Source: Ligula intestinalis (Eukaryota; Platyhelminthes; Cestoda; Diphyllobothriidea; Diphyllobothriidae). Taken from it: DNA of 64,000 nucleotides. Below are positions 13,215 to 25,289 of the stretch, piece after piece; the first letter of the stretch is position 1; the number at the start of each line of letters is the position of its first letter. A program made the translations under genes and the position numbers. The notes beneath the pieces were generated by a model. It saw only the letters and a list, made by a program, of their open reading frames with translations. It did no database searches and had not been told where the DNA came from. The DNA lies in NCBI GenBank assembly GCA_036362985.1, contig JAYGXS010000005.1, positions 49,258,400 to 49,322,399 of the forward strand, in the 5' to 3' direction.

Positions 13215-14202
13215 CAGTAGACGCCACGGATCACGCAACATTTCAACATAGGCGACAGATTGATACGCTTTCGCTAAACGGTATTGACTCAGGTTGTGAT
13301 ACTGATTATCGTGTGGTCTATTTTGAAATTTATTCCGTCATGATAGGATGCGGGCTTTTTAGCGAGCTTCCTTCTGACTGCTTGCAAAAAATTATAGATT
13401 GTAAAAACTGGCTACTTAAGTAGTATACCTTTTTTTATCATCGATTTTGACTGCCTTTATAAATTAAAGTATATTTTATAAAAAAAATGCACGAAAAATT
13501 ACTTTTTGTAATCGTTTGGAAGAAAATGACGCTTTATTTAAATTTTATACTCAAAGAAAGGGTAGTTTTCGTTTAAAAAAGTTGCTTAATAGCTGAATAA
13601 TTTTCTAACCTGGTGACTGCTACACTTGAACTGGAATTTTAAACACTGCGCATTGTGTACATCCTGTTTAAGGAAAAGTACGTTTTCGCCTACTGTTTGA
13701 GAAAGAGGTCACATAGTTGTCATAAAATACTGAAATAGATGTGGAACATATTTTATGCAGTTAAGGCAGCATTAAGAAAATGGCGGATACGATGAATTAT
13801 GAATAAACACCTCATAATTGTAAAAAAGCTCATAATTAGCAACGTTTTATAACCGAAAGCTAACCTTTTTTCGTATAAAATTTAAAGAAAGCGTCATTTT
13901 CTACCAAACGAGTACAAAAAGTAATTTTTGTGCATTTTTTTCATAAAATATATTTGAATTTATAAAGGCAGTCGAAATCAATGATAAAAAGCGTACTACC
14001 TAAGTAGCCAGTTTTTACAATCGATACTTTTTGCTGGCAGACAGGAAGAAGTTGTCAAAAAGCCCACATCCCATCATAACGGAATAAACTTCAGAATAGA
14101 CCACACGATTATCAGTATCACAACCTGAGTCAATACCGATTAGCGAAATAGTATCAATCTTTTGCTTATGTTGAAATGTTGCGTGATCCGTGGCGTCTAC
14201 TG
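13215..14202. mobile_element. Long-inverted-repeat DNA element, copy 1
   Basis: Nearly the whole element is inverted repeat. The left arm (about 13215-13620) pairs with the right arm (about 13800-14202). Termini are CAGTAGACGCCACGGATCAC on the left and its exact reverse complement on the right. They are flanked by TA at 13213-13214 and TA at 14203-14204, the target duplication expected of the Tc1/mariner-pogo superfamily. No transposase is encoded. Related copies lie near 24.2-25.2, 49.4-50.4 and 56.3-57.1 kb, with a fragment near 36.3 kb. This copy has the best-preserved ends. Confidence 0.85.
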
Positions 14203-14359
14203 TACTTGTCTTATCACGCTGTTTTGACGCTCTCTACTGCTTTAATGAATCAGTTACCTTCGAGAGCTGAATTGCACAGCAAAAACCTAACAGCAAAACA
14301 CACTAGCATGCTGTATGTTTACAACGTGGACAGCATGGACAGTAGCTAAACGTCCAGGC

Positions 14360-15072
14360 ATGTTGGTGTATTGTGCAAACTACAAAATTTATTGGATCCA
14401 TAGCATTTCGCGAGCGCTCATCAGTTGCAGCCACTCCACTGCATTAAAGAGTAACAAATGAGCAAAATACGAAATTGAATTAGTACAGAAAGGCCACAGA
14501 TTATGGTCACTAAGGCTAATTGGTAAAGTAAGAAGGTTACAACTAAGTGGAACGCAAAGGCAATTGGCAGCCAGAGCCAAGGAACACCTGCCTAAGTGAA
14601 TATTCAAGCAGGTAAACCGAACCCCTCGTTCCTCCATTACGGAACACTTGCTGGACAATGGGTCATTATTTGGACCCTTAAGCTTCATTAGGAGTTCTTG
14701 TTTGAGCACGAACATCTGATATCTTGGGCTACCTGGAGGCAGCCTATATGAGACCCTCTTAACCAATTCTATGTAAAAAGTTGGAGCATGTGGTTAACCT
14801 AGCCTTGCCTAGGTAACAACCGGCTCCCAGATTTACTGCTCTTCTGCTCGTAACTCTTTTTTCTTCTCCTTCTTCTTCCACCTTGTTAACACCTTCTTAC
14901 TTTACCAATTTACCTTAGTGACTATGAGCTGTGACCGGTCTGTACTAATTCAATGTCTTATTTTTCCCACTTGTTACTGTTTAACGCATTGTAGTGGCTG
15001 CAACTGATGAGCGCTCCTGACATGTTATGGATCCAACACATGTTGCAGTCTGCGCAATATACCAATTTGTAT
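14360..15072. repeat. Second inverted-repeat element (about 190-bp arms)
   Basis: The left arm (about 14360-14545) and right arm (about 14882-15072) are imperfect reverse complements. Shared core features are TTGGATCCATA, GAGCGCTCATCAGTTGCAGC and AATTGGTAAAGTAAGAAGG. The spacer is about 335 nt and includes a TTC/CTT-rich run at 14857-14880. It is unrelated in sequence to the neighbouring element at 13215-14202. A 125-codon minus-strand frame over the left half is explained by the repeat. Confidence 0.7.
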
Positions 15073-16555
15073 CAGGAAAAGTTTGCTTCAAAAGTTTAGA
15101 CATGTGTTTCGCCGGCTTTCTGTACTAAACGGTACAACTGCGAGCAGTAGGACTCATCAGCCAGCCCCTCTAGCGTCATACATGCGCTTTTTGGTGCGTT
15201 GCAGCTGTCGAAATTGCAGCCTCACACCGGGAAGCTGAGAGAGACCCTATACTGAGCCGCAGATGTGTCATATGGAGGCAGAAACTGGGTGAAACTGGCA
15301 TATGAGCTTTCAGCAGGCATATATGCTGTCCGAAGTTTGGCTCTGCGTGCATACTGTGTGTGTGTATTCGAACATCAATTTCGACGAAGTCCATCAAGTG
15401 CACCAAAAGGTTGGCCCAGTGAATGTGCCGTGTCTCAGGGGGCAGATTATAGTGATAGCGGACGTAGTTGGCGCCAGCCGCACTCCTCACGTTCGCCCGG
15501 GGTCAAGAAGACCAAACAGGATCCGGCGTTGGCCGCTTTCTCCAGAAATACCACCTATGTTAGTCTTAAGCAACAGTAGATTATGCGCGGGTCCTACCTC
15601 ACTCACCTTCAGTAGGTGTCAATACATGCTCAGGGGGCTGAGACTGAAACGAATCCACCTATTTATACTAATATTAGCTAGTAGTACTGGTAATAACAAG
15701 GACGCTAATATTTTTAGGAACTGACGCTGATTAAAGCCAACGCTGGAATGTATACCTCCTTGATCTCAACCAGCAGTGTGAATGTAGGTTGAAACTAATC
15801 AAAGTACACGTTTGGGACCCTGAGCACAGCAAAGTTTACCTTGGTTTCTACCCTCTCAATTCTACTTAACAGGTTGTGTTCATTCTTACTGCGTCCGGAC
15901 TACGATACTGCTGTTAGAACTGCGTGCCTATTCTAATGTGCTTAAGCATGTTTACTAATGCCAGAAAGTAGCATACTATAATAGGCCTGTGTGTGATTTT
16001 TAAGGAGTCGGCACCCAGTATGCACTCCCAATCTATATGAAGTAAAGTGATTATCTTATGGGTAAAATAAAATACTATTGATTCAAGGTGACTATTGACT
16101 AATAGCCCTAGTCGTACCATACCTTTTTATCGTAAATATCACCGTCTATAGACTACGTACCTATAGGCCTTGTGCAGTATCTAGCTATAGCTTGGACTTT
16201 ACAGAACGTCTACTCATATCGCCTCGAGCCCAGCAGGGAGTGTGCATCTGGGTAAATGCTATTTCGAGTATACTAATCACCGCCAGATGGCAACTTACGA
16301 ATAATAGGCAGTTAGTTCGTTGCAGCTGAGGCCTTTCGGATCAAATAGTCATGTCAAATTCTGAATTCAGCCTGTACGCAGTTAACCAGTGGTCAGGGTT
16401 ATCGAGTCTCAGTATTAGTTTCTTCATTTTTATTTGCACAAGTCTGGTAGATGAAACCGCAAACAAATCCAGCACGCCTAATTGGGTCTGCAAATTGCAC
16501 AGAAGTGGTAAGCTATGCCATCGCTGCCAACCTTAACTGACTATCTGAAACCGCA
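15073..16555. other. Spacer upstream of gene A
   Basis: 15180-15720 is GC-richer with overlapping open frames of 104-140 codons on both strands, none recognisable and none splice-bounded. The rest is AT-rich. No gene can be supported before the promoter at 16561. Confidence 0.4.
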
Positions 16556-16560
16556 TCCTG

Positions 16561-16583
16561 ATTGGCTGGAAGAGAGTATAAAG
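16561..16583 (+). promoter_or_regulatory. Core promoter of gene A (inverted CCAAT + TATA)
   Basis: ATTGG (inverted CCAAT box) at 16561-16565 is followed by TATAAAG at 16577-16583, 61 nt upstream of the start codon. A TATA box here predicts transcription start near 16607 and a 5' UTR of about 30 nt. Gene B has the same two elements in the same order with nearly the same spacing, which argues that both are functional. Confidence 0.7.
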
Positions 16584-16637
16584 ACGATGAACTTGGGCCG
16601 CAGGACGAAAGCAGGCCAGTTTGCACTGAAAGCCACA

Positions 16638-19209
16638 ATGATCAAAACCTGCATCAATTTGTCAATCTCGTTTTGCATTGTACTGGTGTGTCTTTCAGCA
16701 CTGGCAGTTCCGTCCAAGGAGGCTAGCATATACGTAAGTGCTTGCTTCATAAACATTGCTAAATACTGAGACATTGAAGGAAGTTATAGGCGCATGTCTC
16801 AGACCTGTTTACGATTACCTATGACTAAGGATTCCCGATGGAATCAAAAACATCAGGCAAATAAAAATCTTGTTCCAGTAATCGCATCTTCTTATTTAGT
16901 ATACGCCTTGTCTTCTAATTTAGAAGATCATTTTTAATGCTTGCCTAAGCTTTTTAAACACACTTACATCGTACTGGGTGTGTTGTGTACTGCAGTTTAA
17001 TTTGGAATCATTTGTGGCCCCACCAGTTACAGCAATGATTCCTTTAGACTGAAAAATGTTTAAAATTAGGACATTTGTTGACGCGTGCTTTAATAAAAAT
17101 ATCAGCATTTTTAAATGACCTCCAATCGCTAATTTATTAACTTTCTCTCATTAGATATTCGTATTATGTTAGGATTTCTCATTTGTTTAATTAGGAGGCA
17201 CTTGAACTTTTATTCACACAGTGCACAGTAAAAAAAGAAATTGTGATTCTTAATGACGCAATATATCTAAGGGTACATCGTTTCTTCTCCTTCGAGTGAA
17301 TATTAAACTGCTGTAGAAAATGCAATTTGTGAAAGTTTTTGAAATCATTATCATGAAATATTGATAAAGCCAACGTCCTTAGAAAAGTATCGCATCTATA
17401 AGCGTTCATTCAGAGCTATTAAATCTGACAGAATCATCTGCCCTCAAAATTACGCAAATTTAGCCTGCGCCGCTTTACACAATTAGTGAATTTAAACCAG
17501 CGTAGTGACAGATGTTCAGTGAGTGAAACGGCTAATATTTACACCATCATTTTACTCAAGTGAGAAAATCTTGAGAGAGTAGTGTATATTTGGATCAGTC
17601 GGCGGAGCAGTCTGTTGACTATGAGTTTACATAATTTGTCCAAATAGGTCACTCGAGTCATTATAGCATGCTGAGTGCTCGGTTGTGAGTTATCCCTGGG
17701 GGCACGATCTGTCCTCTGGTACACACGCAGGAACCGACAAAGGAACCGACCAGGAGCAAGTGCCTGATGGGGGCAACGAGGAGCAGAGTTGGCGCCGTTT
17801 GGCGACCTGCTCTTTGAACGCGAAAATCGTTTGGTTTTGTAGCGTGCTCGGTGCTGTTGGGCGCCAGGATACAAACAAAATACCAAGGAAATAATCGGCA
17901 ATGTTTGTTCAAATGGGCGCACTAGACTACATAAATACCAACAGTCGATTCGGATCTGGTGGTTGGTGCAGATTGTGAGAACAGCATTGATAGACAGAGT
18001 GCAACGAGAAATGTGAAAATATTAGCAAAGGGTAAATAAGTGCCCAATAGATAAAGCAGTAGCTTCTGAACGGCGAATTCATTCTCTGAAAGCGGGCAAC
18101 GAAGATGAACGCTTGTGTGAAGAGCTGGAGCAAAGCGCTGATTCTGTCAGACTGCCATGTTGTTGAGAGAACACAGCGATGGGTCTCTTGTTTACTTGTA
18201 ACCCTTAAAAAACTTTTCTGCTATAACTGGTGCCGTCTCAGACGATTCCAAATCAAACTATAGCAATCAGCGCCGACAGTACGACGTAAGTGTGTTTAAG
18301 CTTAGGCAACCAATTTATATTATTAGCAAAATATAATCACTGACATATAAAAACGAGCTTGGAATGGACGAAAACCTCTTGGTTCAGTGGTTAGGGAGAT
18401 GAAGTTCTAACCACGAAGTTATGGGTTCAAGCTTCAACAAGGGTTTTAAAACCTGAGGTTGGATGTGCTTGGTGGATGACGACGACTAAGCCATAAAAGA
18501 CAACCCAGTCTCCCTTTTTATTAGTCGATAAGTTACCCATTTCGTAAATAAGTTACCCATTTCGTAAATTATATGATGAAGCCTCATACGAAAAGCCCCG
18601 AAGTATATCTCAGCTACCTGATGAATTTTCGCAATATTGCGGCAACAGCTAAGTCTACCAAATTGGAGCACCATGTACGCGCAAGTTTCCAGAAATGCTG
18701 TTGTCCGAGCAAACCTATCTAGCAGATATTTCAACATGCGTGTCAGGTTCATGGCTTAATAGTTGCATGCTAGCGACCGCAGACTGCTTTCCCAAAGCGC
18801 TAATGACGAATCCAGTTCAGCAATACTTTTTCGTGCGGCAACCTTATCGTTCTCTCCTAAATTTTGCCTCACCGGTATCTAAAGGTCATGCTGAAAATCA
18901 GCTTACTTTGTAAATAAGTAATTTGCAAGAAGGTAGGTTGTTTTCTATTTACAAGGCCTGTAATTACACATTCTGTTTTCGCAGTTGGAAAGTCGATTTA
19001 AAATTCTCTTAGCTATAATTTCACCGCCTTTGTTTCATGTTGACGGATTGTTTTGTTTTTTCTTAAAACAGGGGCCAATGGACCCAGAAGAAGATTTTAG
19101 GGAGCAAGTTTTCGAGGTGGCAAGGATGATAAAAAAATGGACTGATTTCAAGAAACGCTCGCCAATGAGGGGTGGAAGCTCTTACAGTGAGCGGAGGACT
19201 TCAGAATGA
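16638..19209 (+). CDS. Gene A: small secreted protein, KKWTDFKKRS family (77 aa, two exons)
   Basis: Join of 16638-16733 and 19072-19209. Exon 1 encodes 32 residues: start in AGCCACAATG context, hydrophobic stretch at residues 6-23, likely signal cleavage after Ala23 (SALA/VPSK), ending ASIY. The donor is GTAAGT at 16734 and the intron is 2338 nt with a SINE inside. The acceptor is a pyrimidine run then AAACAG at 19071. Exon 2 (phase 0, 45 residues) gives an acidic segment (PMDPEEDFREQ), then an amphipathic basic helix with FEVARMIKKWTDFKKRS, then a polar tail ending RRTSE. The mature part has no cysteine. It is paralogous to gene B: same exon lengths to the core, same intron phase, 30 gap-free codons. 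I do not recognise the family. The KK and KKR sites could be prohormone cleavage sites, but there is no amidation glycine. Not a pseudogene by inspection; expression unknown. Confidence 0.75.
18372..18525 (+). mobile_element. tRNA-derived SINE, copy 1 (in intron of gene A)
   Basis: A pol III A-box-like TGGTTCAGTGG is at 18380-18390 and a B-box-like GGTTCAAGC at 18424-18432, at tRNA-like spacing. The body holds GATGACGACGACTAAGCCATAA and CCCAGTCTCCC, shared with the copies at 58.6 and 58.9 kb. Just downstream an AAGTTACCCATTTCGTAAAT unit of about 20 bp is tandemly duplicated (18529-18569). Confidence 0.65.
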
Positions 19210-19225
19210 AGCAAAATGTTGTGAC

Positions 19226-19231
19226 AATAAA
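19226..19231 (+). terminator. Poly(A) signal of gene A
   Basis: AATAAA, 16 nt after the TGA stop at 19207-19209. This implies a very short 3' UTR, in keeping with the compact gene. Confidence 0.65.
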
Positions 19232-22200
19232 CCTAGAATTACTTCTTGCGTGTTTTCCCTAATAATGATGTTTTACTGTAAAATGTTTAGGAAGCAATTC
19301 AGGACGGACACCTCTACTAAAAAGTCTGTATAAACTTAAAAAGAACTAGATAATTTATTGAAGGTTTTTAGGTGCTCAATGACAAAGCTTTCGGCCAACA
19401 ACCCTTATGGGTCTCTGAGCGAAAACAGCATTGAGTTGTTGGGTTCGTAATTTGGAATATGAAAAACAATGACCTGATGAATATTTTTTTCAGCGAAATG
19501 CAAGCAATAACCTCTCTATGACGGATCTAAGGCTTCGGAAAACCCGAAACGCAAAACCGAAGACCCATACTGCTAAAAATACTTAAGAAGCTAAATATCA
19601 AAAATTTATACGCAATCGTAACAATATACGTCAGTGAAATATCTGTGATTATTTTTTCATAGAAGTGCGATAAAATCGCCCTTGTGCACGAAAGAATCTA
19701 GAATGGGATATTTATTTAAAAGATATGTATTCTACCAATAATGTGCGACTTTTTGTTGCAACGATGGAAGCGCAATCACTTGAGCAATGGGTTTTCTAGT
19801 CTGCGCTGTCAAACTCGTAACGAAGGTCATATTAAGAGACCGTATGAACGCGAGAATAAACAAGCACTTTATTACTCGAACACTGAGGGAAGGTGGGGGA
19901 GGGGGGTAGGATGGGATGGAAAAGGTGGTGCCTGTATCCGGGACGGGTTTGCGCTCCCTTGAGCACAGTAGTCTCAAGGCCCAGTGATGACGTGCGTTCT
20001 TGCTCGTAAAGATGAACTACTTGGGCGGAAAGCTTGATAACATGGTCAGATCGACGTGGCCATCGCTGCGACCGATGTCAGAACACGTCGATTTCAGCAG
20101 TAACCATCGCGTCTTGTTGCCGGCTCGTGCCAGTTTCCGTGTTCGAATGAAGTCGGACGCGTGGCCAGTTTGTGAGTAGCGACTGGAGTTGTTGGGTCAT
20201 CTCTCTGAACGGTCCGTTTGTCCTCGAGCATGCACCAGCCAAGTAGTTATTCTGCCTGATGTAAGTCGTGATAATGAGATACAATACATCCAATTGCTCA
20301 CTTGCTTGCAGTCTATTTTCTCGGACATATTCAATATCTACACTAGAGGGTGCCTTAGTGCTGGTGAATCGGTCCTGGATATTCTGTGTGGGTCTGCGTA
20401 AAAGAGTAGCCGTTGTTCACCAGCTAGCCTGGGGGATTAAGTAGCATTTGTATTCTCTCTTCTAGTTCACTGTTATGATTTTTCCCCACTTATTTGAATA
20501 GTGCTATGCTGGCTGAGGAGTTTAGTTGGTTTAGTCGGCTTTAAATACACTGGTTTTAAGGCCACCATTGCGTTTGAATGTGAAGGAAACTCCGACGAAA
20601 GGAAAATGTTCGGCTTTTTCTTCTTCTTTTGTGAATAAAAGATTTGGGCAGATGTCAATAGGTGGGTCCTGAGACTCTGATAGCCTGCCCTTCCTAATTA
20701 TGGCTAAGGGGGCGCCAAAATGGGGAATAGGCTATCAAGTGGCGCTGCTCCTTTCCCCCCTTCACTATTGTTCGACCTCAGCAACGTTTCCTGGTTGTTG
20801 CCCTCACACGATCTCTAACGATGGACTTTTGTACGAGTCTGAAAGCTCAGACTATTAAACCCATTGTTTCAAGATTATATCTCCGTCTCTTTTGCACTAG
20901 GAATTTGGAACTTGCCTATGTTCGTCCTTTTGTGTGACTCGCGCTGAATTGGTCACTGATCTTTTACAAAAATTCATGCTTTAAACAATTTTTGTAGTTT
21001 ATTAATTTTTACATATACATATATTGAGGAAACTTGTTATTGGCTTTTAAGGCGTTTTCCGATTTTGAACTATTTTGGGAGCACCATAGACGCTTTTGTT
21101 GGTCCTGTAACCGTTCATACATGTGAAATAATTTTTAATGATCAAAAAACCTCTGCGACAGTTCGCCTAAGCGATAAACTGTTTCACATAACATGTGGTA
21201 CACTGGGTGCACTTGGTTCTTTAGTTAACAAAGTTGACTGTTGGTGCAGTCTGAAAAACTTCATTTTGATCACCAAATCTAACTATTTCTGGATGTCCTA
21301 GACTTCCACTGAGGCAAGTGAATAATCTGTGGGTTCTTTTTATGAAATCTGATTAACCTAACATTAGAAAACAAAATACCCGTTCCAGTTTTCATTCAGT
21401 TTGAGGGAAATTCACACGGTCGATTAGGAGGCTGCTTAACAAAACGTCACAATGCTGACATTTATCAGATAACATGCTACTATCTTCTGTGTTTATCAGG
21501 TTTATAACCTATCTAAGGGCATTTTGGATCCGAACGCATGTTAACAAATAAAGATCTATAGTGGTGCAGTTTTTGGAAATTTTTTTTTAGTTTGTCAACA
21601 AATTCATGATCCGATGCTGAAATCTAAAAAGGTTCTCCAAACGTTTTCTCAATCAAAGTTAAACTTGTCAAAAGTTGACATCAGCTGCAGTTAACCTCAG
21701 TAGCAGATATAACGGGTGAAAAAGCATCTCTGTACAAAGAATGCCACTACGTAAAATCGAAGAGTCTTGAAGACCAACCGAAGATCAATCGTAGGTTCTA
21801 GTATACAGTGTACAGGAATAATATCTGACATCAATTTTAAACTTTTCAAAAGTTGACTGATTTATAAAATATTATTTGGATCAAAAGAAGTGCTTAAGGA
21901 GGAATAAAAACGTACAAATGCTTAAAAGATAATTGAATAAAATAATAATTCGTGCATCAGGACATGCCGAAGTTGTATCAAAAACTTGCAGGACCACAAG
22001 CCCAATTCACGAACGCATCCGTACTTACATATTACAGACTCAGAGTAGTTGTGCGGGGTTAATGGTCGTTATTTAGGGAAAAGTAAAACAATTTGTACTC
22101 ATTACGTGTGTTGTAGTTGCCAAATTGTGTTCCCAAATACTGATTTTTGACCATTATCTACAATAAAAAAGTATGAAATCAAGAACAGTCTTCATGAATA

Positions 22201-24164
22201 AAAGGTTTGGTAACGGTCGAGCTAAAACGAAACGAGATAAATGCTAGTTTTATAGTTATTTCCTTGAAGTGATATCAATATATCATAAGACATGATCTTT
22301 AATTGCATGGAGTTAATTAACTGATCCACGGTTCTGTAAATATTTCCATGTTTAACTTGAAAAGTCACTTTAGCAAACATCATTGCTTGGCCATAAAATA
22401 TCTAGTCTGTACAGGTTTCCTATTTCTACTTTTGCACAGACCCAGCGATGAATTATGTTAAACATTTTTTTTTCAAATAGACTAATTTTGGTTCATCGCC
22501 ATGTTCACCGCTTCAGTAATTCTCCCTAACGGAAATAATTTTTAGAGATATTTATGAATAAACTAGCCTTTCTTAAAAAAAGCAACCTAAGCACGATACT
22601 TTTAAGAACAGGTACGTTAAAACACTCGTAAAATTCCCTCCAAACCTCGTATTTCCTTTTTTTTAAAATGTTAATTATAATCATTACCCGTTAAGATTTC
22701 GGATATCAAGAACATGAACATGAACGTGAACATTTTAAGGCATTACATCTTTTGTTTAGTAGTGATAACGAATGAATGCGTTTGTTACGTTAATAAGTGT
22801 ATGCTGATCATGATGCAACCCTTGAATTTTACCTTGATATGTAGGTAGGACAAAGATAATGAGTATGTTGTGCAAAAGGACATGCCTGTATTTAAGGAGC
22901 TGTCTTAAATCCGGTAGCAGAAACGAGGTCACAGTGTTTTGGATAATAAAACAAAAGCTACACGGCTGTGTTTTGTTTTGCAAAATAAAGCGTCAATGAA
23001 ACAAGCTTATAAAATAATTAATTATATTTCAGTTAAATATATCTAAAACGCTTTTAAAAATCTTTTTGGTTTTAATAAGGCCACCGAATAAGTTAAACCT
23101 TGCCTAATCCGAACCTATTAAGGCGTTAGGAGGAACAAACAATGGTTATTGCAGTATTTACAAAGAAGTAACAAAACACTCTCTACTCTGTAGTAGTTAA
23201 GGCATAATTGGGATTGCATTAACGGAAGTGGACGGTGTGAATGTGTTGTACGTACCACAGCATGACATTAAACTTAATCGAACAAGGCAAACAATTTACC
23301 AACTGGGAATTATTCAAACGAAAGCAGGTTAGAAATTACTGCTATATTTAGGAATGAATGAAAATGTTTACGTTTCAGGTATTTGCCTCGATGAGGAGTA
23401 AGCATTGTCGAGCTCCAGATGAATTTTTTTCTATCCTGAGCTTTCGAAATTTAACAGATTTTTACAGAAGTCTGTCAGCAGATTTCTGACGATGGACAGC
23501 TGTAGAAGTCTGTAAAATGTCGAATGCTCGGGATAGGAAACCAATGGATCCAGTGCCTGACAACCCTTCTTCTCCAGTAGCATATTTCCGTAGCCTTCTT
23601 AATATCCTCAGACTATTACAACCAAAAGAGCCTTGTGCTCTACAAAGTGTAGGACGTCAAGTACAGTATGCCTTTGAGATTGAGCAGACGTCATGACGAA
23701 ATTCGACTTAGTAGTTTAGCGTGTATTTTGCTATTTTCATCCACTGAGTGGATTTAATCCTCAGAAACTCTTTATGTTAGGAAACTTCATTTAAAGTTTG
23801 GTTTGTTGACGGTTATAAGCACTAACTATGAAAGAACAAAACCTCCTAATCAATACATTATGCTGTGGGGAAATCCAAAATAAGAAAGACAATTTTTTAA
23901 AGATATCCCTTCCAGAACTGGCAAATTAAGTCTAAATTAAGCATAAATGCAAGTAAGGTTAATTTTAAGAAATGACATTTATTTTCAGAACCAGGGAAGA
24001 ATTTCATACTTGAAAACAACTTTTTGCTAGGCTGTAAAGTTTTTTCACCAAAATTCAGTAACAAAAAATTTGACCGCATTTTTTACTACACCAAGTATTT
24101 GAACAGTAACAAAAACCGTCCGCATATTATCGTGAAAATGAATGGAAATACAGACCTTGCTAAC
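19232..24164. other. Long AT-rich spacer, no gene seen
   Basis: Only short ORFs without context. A GC-richer patch at 19900-20250 and a G-rich run near 19890 are visible. The hexamer GAACAT/GAACGT repeats four times near 22711-22735. I see no conserved protein, RNA gene or full-length mobile element. Confidence 0.45.
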
Positions 24165-25160
24165 TGTAGATTATTTACTGTAAGGCCTACATTTCGTGTT
24201 ACTTGGCGACATATGCGGAAGATTGATACTTGCTCGCTAATCGGCGTCGAGTAAAGTTGTATTATTGAGTATCGTGTAGCCTATTCTGAAGACATTGCAG
24301 TCACAATTCTATACCGGAATTTAACGAGCTTCGCTCTGACCGCTAACAAGACGTATTTACTGTAAAAAGTGGCTACGTAGGAAGTTTGCATTTATCCTTG
24401 ATTTTGACAGCCCTTTATAAATTCAAATATATTTTTTGGATAAAATATATGAAAAATTATTTTTCGCACTCGTTTAGTAGGAAATTGACCCTTCTTTCTA
24501 TTTTTATTTAAAATAAAAGGCATCTTTCGCTTTTAAAAAAGTTTCTAAATTGCCGAATAATTTAGAAGCCTACTGACTGCTTCATTTGAATTCGTGGTTT
24601 AAAACTGCCCGCTATGTACACCTTGTTTAAGAAGACGTATGTTTTTGCCTACGGTTTGAGGAATAAATCGCATAGTTGTCATAGAATATCGAAATAAATG
24701 TGGATCACGCTGTTAACATTAACAAATAAACAAATATGATGAATTATGAATTAGCATCTCACAATTGTAAAAAAGCTCATTATTCGGAACTTCTTTTGAA
24801 AACCGAAAATAACTTTTCTTTAAGCAAAACATTTAACGAATGCATAATTTCCTACCAAACGGCTACAAGAAGTATTTTTTCTTGTAAGTTCTCCATAAAA
24901 TATATTTGAATTCATAAAGGGCTGTCAAAATCAATGATAAATGCATACTACTTAAGCAGCCACTTATTACAGTAAATGCGTTTTTTCACGGTTAGAACGA
25001 AGGTCGTTAAAAAGCCGGGATCTTATCGGGACTGAAATGGCTTCTGAATAGACTACATATAATCACTATTACAATCTTATTAAGCGGTGATTAGCGAGAA
25101 AGTATCAATCTTTCACATATTTCGGCAAGCTGCATGAATGTTAGTCCATATTGTAGATGT
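24165..25160. mobile_element. Long-inverted-repeat DNA element, copy 2
   Basis: Diverged copy of the 13215-14202 element. Both arms carry the signature blocks: TTGATTTTGACAGCCCTTTATAAATT on the left, its complement on the right, ATAAAATATATTTGAATT, and the AAAGATTGATAC-like segments near both ends. The outer CAGTAG termini are too decayed to place exactly, so the limits are approximate. Confidence 0.7.
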
Positions 25161-25289
25161 GTACTTTTTGTACACTATAATTTCCGCTTATGCGTAATTT
25201 AGCAGATTAGTAGTTATTGCGTTATCTTATCGTAGCTTATTACATTATCGGCCTCTTTTTTGCATTCGTATGCATAAAACAGAGTTCTG

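Noticed and set aside
14389..14766. 125-codon minus-strand open frame
   Set aside because: It runs across the left arm and spacer of the 14360-15072 inverted repeat, with no domain or splice support.
15302..15724. 140-codon plus-strand frame
   Set aside because: No domain, overlapping frames on both strands, no promoter or splice context; looks like a GC-rich repeat remnant.
17539..17922. 127-codon minus-strand frame inside the intron of gene A
   Set aside because: Four overlapping frames on both strands of one GC-rich patch; no recognisable protein.
19072..19209. Resemblance of WTDFK...Y in genes A and B to the cathepsin propeptide inhibitor (I29) motif
   Set aside because: Spacing differs by two residues, the rest of the I29 fold is absent and the proteins are too short; likely coincidence.
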